From the NCBI GenBank assembly GCA_014843695.1, contig CM026398.1, positions 18,239,827-18,303,826 of the forward strand: 64,000 nt of DNA, given 5' to 3'. The stretch is from Archivesica marissinica. Lineage: Eukaryota; Mollusca; Bivalvia; Venerida; Vesicomyidae. The first letter of the stretch is position 1; each line of letters begins with the position of its first letter. Shown here one piece after another: positions 63,163 to 64,000 of this stretch. The position numbers and the translations under genes were made by a program. Below the pieces are notes generated by a model, which saw nothing but the letters and a program-made list of their open reading frames with translations, searched no databases and was not told the DNA's origin.

Positions 63163-63427
63163 GTTTGTATACATACCTTGAAAACGTGATATGTTATTGG
63201 GTAATTTAATTCGGCGTAATTTGGGTCCTTGCGCTCTTTACTTTATTGACCTGTATCGCATATTTAATATAACAATGTAATCTGACACTATGTAGACATT
63301 GTTAGTGTCAGGATACATATGTAAAAACACGACTAATTATTTTTTTATTATATTGTGGGTATAAATATACATATTCGAGATTTCGTATCTTGGGGACCGC
63401 AATGATTTATGCGTTCAACGATTTGTA
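63163..63427. other. Intron 37, first part
   Basis: AT-rich; nothing recognised before the duplicated repeat at 63428. Confidence 0.5.
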
Positions 63428-63550
63428 TGTATGCATGCATGTATGTGACTGTTTGTATTTTTCTCACTAATGATATACAGCTGACATGCAGTTGACATGC
63501 GCACTCGAAGCTACGGACATGCGCATTCGCAATGTTGGGCAGCGTTATTA
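63428..63550. repeat. Second copy of the 62770 repeat, right of exon 37
   Basis: Matches the flanks of 62770-62998 but has only a short run of the 22-bp unit (gacatgcgcactcgaagcta then gacatgcgcattcgcaatgt). Confidence 0.9.
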
Positions 63551-63559
63551 GTATCCACC

Positions 63560-63658
63560 GGGGACATGTACTGCATTGAGCGTGTTTAAAGTTAACTTCC
63601 ACACATTTTAAATACGCCCAATGTAGTTCATACACCGATAGAGACTATTAACCCGCTA
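63560..63658. mobile_element. Foldback MITE 2, copy 2
   Basis: Right arm acgcccaatgtagttcatac..gagactattaacc matches 31170-31211. The left arm (ggggacatgtactgcattgagcgtg) pairs loosely with it. Confidence 0.65.
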
Positions 63659-63929
63659 TTCATTCCGTAAGTGCACATAAATCGATCCATTAGTGAGACA
63701 AACAAATCGGGAAATTGATGGTCTGCGTAGTCACCGTAGCTGTATCGACTACATTACAGTCATAGCAATCCAGAAAGACGAAATTTCACTGAATTCGAAT
63801 GTCCATTTTCTTAAGACATACATCTTAATACTAGATGCTAAGAGTGATGTATGCACATTGAATTATCTGCTATTCTGATTTGTTACAAAGACGCGGAGCT
63901 ACGAATGGTGAAATAGATGAACGATGATC

Positions 63930-64000
63930 ACACTAAAATAGTGGTTAAGGTCGTTGACTTCAAATCACTTGCCCGTCACCGTTGAAGCTTCGAATCCCAC
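63930..64000 (+). mobile_element. SINE family B head, cut by the window end
   Basis: A-box-like aatagtggttaaggtcgttg, then cttcaaatcacttgcccgtc and a B-box-like gaagcttcgaatcccac. Confidence 0.75.

Noticed and set aside
63735..63875. Possible exon 38 reading VIAIQKDEISLNSN
   Set aside because: Phase would fit, but there is no convincing donor and no resemblance to the LRRK segment between COR and kinase.

Overview
This window is animal nuclear DNA. It is AT-rich, with many GT-AG introns, tRNA-derived SINEs, LINEs, MITEs and long minisatellites. The repeat types suggest an invertebrate, probably a lophotrochozoan such as a mollusc; that assignment is inference. No prokaryotic gene organisation is present.

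One host gene fills the window on the + strand: the internal part of a LRRK2-type leucine-rich repeat kinase. I could chain 37 exons (505 to 63162, about 4.45 kb of coding sequence, about 1480 codons). Every junction has GT/AG ends and matching codon phase. Domain order is armadillo-like repeats (exons 1-6), ankyrin repeats (7-8), a conserved linker (9-14) with basic/Ser-rich possible phospho-sites, leucine-rich repeats (15-22/23), a Ras-like ROC GTPase domain (24-29) and COR (29-37). The first exons lie left of the window; the kinase and WD40 regions must lie to the right.

The introns carry almost everything else. Introns 1-5 (0.6-10.3 kb) are dominated by minisatellites. Introns 6-14 hold further arrays, SINEs, a Tigger-like MITE, a LINE remnant and a 1-kb 15-mer array. 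Introns 15-25 hold LRR-region arrays, a MITE whose terminal repeat has been amplified about 18 times, and SINE-in-SINE nests. Intron 25 (37.8-47.1 kb), inside the ROC domain, contains a 5'-truncated LINE split by a 5.4-kb GC-richer insertion. That insertion encodes a decayed protein with a FEN1/XPG-like nuclease domain. Introns 26-36 hold SINEs, hairpin elements and simple arrays.

The most unusual pattern is that at least six exons (1, 3, 4, 5, 9 and 19) run directly into a tandem array whose unit contains the exon's own 3' end plus its 5' splice site. The introns therefore begin with between 2 and about 56 copies of the genuine donor. One exon (12) shows the mirror case at its acceptor. I know of no named phenomenon that covers this, and it is the best candidate here for something undescribed.
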